A stretch of 64,000 bases of DNA, from contig NC_081406.1 of the NCBI RefSeq assembly GCF_030272615.1, positions 117,498,847 through 117,562,846 of the forward strand. Reading direction: 5' to 3'. The number at the start of each line of letters is the position of its first letter. Position 1 is the stretch's first letter. This document shows positions 59,836 to 64,000 of this stretch, piece by piece. The position numbers were made by a program, and so were the translations under genes. The notes under the pieces are model-generated. The model saw nothing but the letters and a program-made list of their open reading frames with translations, was not told the origin of the DNA and made no database searches. Source of the DNA: Cryptomeria japonica. Its lineage: Eukaryota > Streptophyta > Pinopsida > Cupressales > Cupressaceae.

Positions 59836-61639
59836 CTCAGAAAGTCATTAATTATAAAAAAAAAATCAAAGAATCATGAAAAATACATAAAAATGAGAAA
59901 AAGATCCTGAAAAAACATCGTCACTCTGGTGAAAACCTGGCAAACAGGCACCCTGTGACACACAAAAAAAATAAATTCTATTAGTGAAAATCACTTTGTG
60001 GCGTTATGGACAAGTATCTTGGTGAAAACCTACATGCAGGCGCCAAAGTAAATAAACTGGATCCATTGTCTATCAGGTTGGTGCTCCATCACCTTACCCA
60101 TCCAATCTGCCCATCACAACATCCTTTCCATTCCATCTCTGAATAAATCATGCATATGATGATGAGTCTTCACCTAAATCATGAATAAGGAATGTCCCAT
60201 CAAAACTGAGCTTATGTGCCTCTGTGTGAGCTTCACGAAGTCTTGAGAATAGTCTGAAGTCCACAAGTTAAACTTCAAATCCATATGATCACTTTCCTAA
60301 TCCAAACGTCCACCCGCTTTGCCCTTTGTGCTAGGGATGAATCCTTCCCTCGCCTAACAACTTAATCCTCCACCTTAATCCTACTCTTGGCAAGAGGTGT
60401 CAGTTGGTCATAAATGAATGACTTGTTTGATTTTCTTGGATTTTTCATTTAGACTTGCATCTTTCGCCCTACGACTGCCCAAATTTTCCATAGCTAGGTA
60501 TGTTTACAATAGGTGCATACTAGGGCATATTTTCATAGCATGGCATGTTTTGGATCTCTCTTGTGTAAATCAGTGACCTGGTACTAGTGTTTATCAACAC
60601 TTACCGTCTCATGTAAAAGAGGTATCGGTGTGTTTGAGGGTTTCCTTGCATGTACTCACAACTTTGTATTAGTGTTTCTCAGTACTTGCATAGCTGTGTG
60701 TAAGGAATTTCCATTTGACTATGAGTCAGTCCACATCTTGGGTTTCTCATGGCATCCTGATTTCTATAATCAGTGGTGCAGGTTACCCAGGACAATATCA
60801 AACTAGGTTGGCTCTCCATAATTTTTGTGCACAACTCTCACCATCATTCCATAAAGTCCTAATCTAATAATCCATGGAGTCCTAATTACCCCCCTCCCTA
60901 CATATTCTTCTATTTTCCATCTAAGGTCATTGTATTACTATCGGCATATTCCCTCTTTGCATTATTCATTCACTTTAGCCATATAGGTGGCATTATTCAT
61001 ATAGATTTTATTTAGGTTGCATTACTTATTCATCTCATTGCACTATTCATTTAGATTGTCATTTTTCACACAAACATTTACCACATAAGTTTGCACTTAG
61101 ATTTCATTGCATATATCATTTATCCATTTATAATAGAGAACATCAATTCACTCACGCATGCATTACATTTCATTACTCATTTATTTAGATAACATCATTT
61201 TCATACCATTTGTGACTTACATTGCAATATCTATATAAATAACATTACATTGATTTCTCATATAGATTGCACCTATGCTAATTATTCATTCATCATAAAT
61301 CGTTTACATCTACATATAAAACATATATACACATCAAAAAGCATGATCACTCATCCTGCACCCATAAACATGTCAACAACATATCGTAGGCATACATATA
61401 TAAGCATCCACACTGCATCACAAATGGGTTAGCACATCATATCCATAATTACCATCCATACATCACATCACAAGAAAATAAATAGAATCCATCATAATAA
61501 AGTACACACATCATCCATCACCACAAATCATATATATATAAGATCAAAAGAGATGAATATGTCTGTAATGGTACAATGATCACCCCAAAGGGTCAAAAGA
61601 TGATACACAAGCCCAAATGGAGCTAGCTTTCCCCTCTTG
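59836..61639 (+). other. 3' region of element E, non-coding part
   Basis: Holds a duplicated TGGTGAAAACCT...CAGGC word (59925-59955 and 60018-60045), and from about 60940 to 61260 a diffuse repeat of ATTCATTTAGATTGCATTA-like words. No sense ORF. Confidence 0.55.
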
Positions 61640-64000
61640 TCTCTCCACCCTGCTCCTCTATACCTCCTCCACCTGATCCTCCTGCTCCCTCTCCTCCTAG
61701 TGGCCTAAAACTCACCGATCCACCTGTCTACTAGCTCTGTGGGGCCCACTGACTCTGTGAGATTGCACACTTTTAGAGTATGAAGCTACTCATTGTGCCG
61801 TAGGTACTACTCCGTGATATATTCCCTTGTAGTACCCTGCATCCCACACTACCCTATCCCACTACTGCATCATATCAGAGTACATTTTCCCAAGCCCTGT
61901 AGGAACCAACATCTGATGGGCTGCATCCCTCGCCCCCTGCAGTTGTATCACATCTGCCTCTGCTCTCTACACTCTGCCTCATAGCCCCTCTATCTCATCA
62001 TCCTTCCGATGGATAACATCCTGAAGGGCCTCTGTAGTCATCCCTGTTTGTGCCTCCTCTAGCATCCACTCAGACTCCTCCCTCTCCTACCTTAGGGCAT
62101 CCACCTCTGTCCTCACTATATGGAGGCTCTCCATCAAATCTCCTATCTCCTACTATAGCCGCTCCACCTCTGCCTCTAGACTCTCCCTCCCAGCTCTCTC
62201 TTTCTATATCTCATCCTCAAGGGAATGGAGCCTCACCTGGAACGTATCCCTCTCCTGCTGCACTCTGTCAAGGTCACCCTATGATACTCCTACCCTCCCC
62301 TCCACCTACACCTCAAGAACATCCATAGGTACAACATCCTCTCCCCCACGAGCCACTGCCTTTGTGGCCTCTCTTGATGGTACTCCCTTTCCCTCTCCCT
62401 CTCCCTCCTCGGGATCCCTCCTCCATACATCCCTAACCCTCCTCTGTTGTCCACTTGCACCACACCCTGCACCAACCATAACTCTCTCACCTGGCCCATC
62501 AACTACTTGATCTACAGCTAGTTGTAACTCATCATCCTCCAAAACCCTAGGAATGGTAAGACATATGGGCAAGTGTCCCTCCCACCAGCTCCTGTATCCC
62601 CTTGTCATCCCTGGATCATCACCTGTGCCCTGTTAGGACCAAAAGGAAACTAAGAGGGGGGGTGAATCAGTTGTCTATGAATTTCATCCCAAATATTACT
62701 TAATCAAATTTGATACTTAATACCAGTAAACCAATCTTAATGTCGATTAATAGATTAACAGTTAATATCAATACCGATGAAACTTAAAGAATGAAGCAAA
62801 AATAAAAACAACATCCACAACACATAACACAAATATTTTTGACGTGGAAACCCTATAAGGGGAAAAAACATAGTGGGAAACCTTACCCACAATCAAATTA
62901 TACTACTACATATAGTATGTGTACATAAATGGGGTTTGCACATGCAAAAAGGCCAACCGCCTAGAGCACACTACTCAAATGGGAGTCACAATGACTACAG
63001 TAGGATGGTTAAATCCTAGAATAATGTACTACTTAAAATAGCATCTCCAATGTTGGATTCAATACTGGTTAAGCTCTAATAATCAACTTCAAACATTCTT
63101 TGAACCTTCGAATGATGTCTTCTTGAATAGCTTAGCATATATTCGCATATACCAAATACCACACTCTGTTACAATCTCATTATGTGTTACATTCATCTCA
63201 CAAATGAGATCTTACATATATACCAAGCCTAGGACCAAATGTGTAGGTCAACTCACTAAGAATGTTCAAATCAATTAAAAATAAGTCAAGATGTGATGCA
63301 TCATGTTGGCTCAATACATTTACAATAATATGCAATCATTCAATCATCTCCATAATGTGTTGACATGTGTCAATGCATAACCTAGACCAATTTTCTGGTA
63401 ACAACAAATATGTCAACCTGATTAGACCAATAACCAAAACACCAAAACCAAATATCCAAACCATGTCTTCTACATAATAAAGTGATCTCCAGATGATAAC
63501 AAGTCTTCATCAGTGCTGATGAACCAAATGTCAATGACTGTGCATAAGTCACTGTCCATATCGGTGAATACAATGTGTCGGTAACATAACCATAACTCTC
63601 CAGAAAGATAAGTGTTGACATCAATGAAAAAACTAATGCAACACATCCATAATACCAACACCCCCATCCTCTCATCCCAGACCAAATGAGACAGTGTTTG
63701 AAAATTGATCCTACCCTCTAATGGACTCGTTTTTGGGACCCAAAATTTCATCTCCCGTGTAATCCGAGGATATAATGGGATGTCCCCCACTATGTCCTAA
63801 ACCTACCGAAGTTGTCTCGCCACTCTGTATGAAGCATAATACTACATAATGTACATTGATTGACGAATATCCACAACTCCACCCTAACCCAGTGTAGCTG
63901 CCAGTCGCCCCTCCATCTCTCACACCCCAAAAAAGGCCGCTATGTGAACTGCATAAGCTCATCAAGAATTCGATGCCAAAACCATACAGACCCTATCTGA
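61640..64000 (-). pseudogene. Antisense ORF in the 3' region of element E, split by a solo LTR
   Basis: On the minus strand, 63790-63661 reads DIPLYPRITREMKFWVPKTS, then FQTLSHLVWDERMG. 62608-62306 continues MTRGYRSWWEGHLPICL, then a Gly/Glu/Arg-rich stretch and, with stops, a coiled-coil-like segment to about 61640. Removing the LTR and one 5-bp copy puts the two parts in one frame. Tat-lineage elements are known to carry antisense ORFs between pol and the 3' LTR, some with plant-mobile-domain similarity. I cannot assign the domain here. The start lies beyond 64000 or upstream stops near 63800-63960. Confidence 0.55.
62631..63660 (-). repeat. Solo LTR inside the antisense ORF of element E
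   Basis: 1030 bp, TGTTAGGACC to ATAATACCAACA in plus orientation. It has the AGAGGGGGGGTGAATCAGT motif near the start and the GACGTGGAAACCC...GGGAAACC block, as in the LTRs of A, B, C and F. Flanking five bases are TGCCC and CCCCC, a 3-of-5 match. No PBS or internal sequence adjoins it, so it is a solo LTR left by recombination. Confidence 0.75.

Larger units (their letters stand above)
48616..64000 (+). mobile_element. Element E: Tat-lineage Ty3 retrotransposon, 3' end beyond the window
   Basis: 5' LTR, PBS, 2.7-kb leader, gag, protease, RT, RNase H, second RNase H and integrase lie in order on the plus strand. They are followed by a long 3' region with an antisense ORF. No 3' LTR was found before 64000. 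Protein blocks match element D throughout, so D and E belong to one lineage. All genes are broken. Confidence 0.82.

Noticed and set aside
62050-62328. Pro/Ser-rich 92-codon plus frame
   Set aside because: Created by the pyrimidine-rich complement of the Arg/Glu-rich antisense ORF.
63382-63675. 97-codon minus frame
   Set aside because: Mostly inside the solo LTR and reading across its edge; LTRs in this window have no conserved ORF.

Overview
The window is nuclear DNA from a plant with a large, repeat-rich genome. Everything recognisable is a plant-type retroelement: Ty1/copia, Ty3 chromovirus, Ty3 Tat lineage, and a LINE with a plant-type zf-RVT/RNase H tail. Their order and decay would suit a conifer or similar gymnosperm, but I cannot name the species from sequence alone. 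I see no convincing host gene, tRNA, rRNA or CRISPR array. Nearly every reading frame is broken, often by changes that look like C:G to T:A.

Layout and nesting. Positions 1-4140 are a rearranged chromovirus with tandem organisation: pol end, LTR, PBS, gag, truncated LTR. Its LTR end abuts element A (4141-7563, minus strand). A in turn sits in a fragmented LTR called B' (7564-8525, 28908-29000 and 31933-31955). B' is also split by a Tat-lineage Ty3 element D (8526-28907, minus) and by a 5'-truncated LINE (29001-31917, exact 15-bp target duplication). D itself is split by a complete copia element B (17163-24400, minus, TSD TAGGA). B' lies inside element F (31956-35316, minus), and F lies in a copia pol remnant G (35317 to about 36440). 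After about 3.7 kb of unassigned DNA comes element C, complete at 40161-48243 (minus, equal 1188-bp LTRs, TSD ATCAC). A second Tat element E (48616 to beyond the window end, plus) carries an antisense ORF in its 3' region, interrupted by a solo LTR (62631-63660).

The most interesting content is the family formed by A, F and C. Each has an LTR, a PBS for initiator-Met tRNA, ORF1 (coiled coil followed by four or five CCHC knuckles), then a long ORF2 that I do not recognise. The complete copy C has no visible protease, integrase, reverse transcriptase or RNase H. It therefore looks like a non-autonomous LTR retrotransposon carrying a roughly 1,100-codon accessory protein. Its LTRs share several features with the autonomous copia element B, which suggests mobilisation in trans. 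The LINE carries an extra 3' ORF whose N-terminal half has the same order of conserved blocks as ORF2, so one accessory domain may be shared by two unrelated retroelement classes.

All coordinates come from reading the sequence by eye. LTR and TSD boundaries supported by duplicated ends (B, C, D, LINE) are the firmest; domain edges inside decayed pol regions are approximate.
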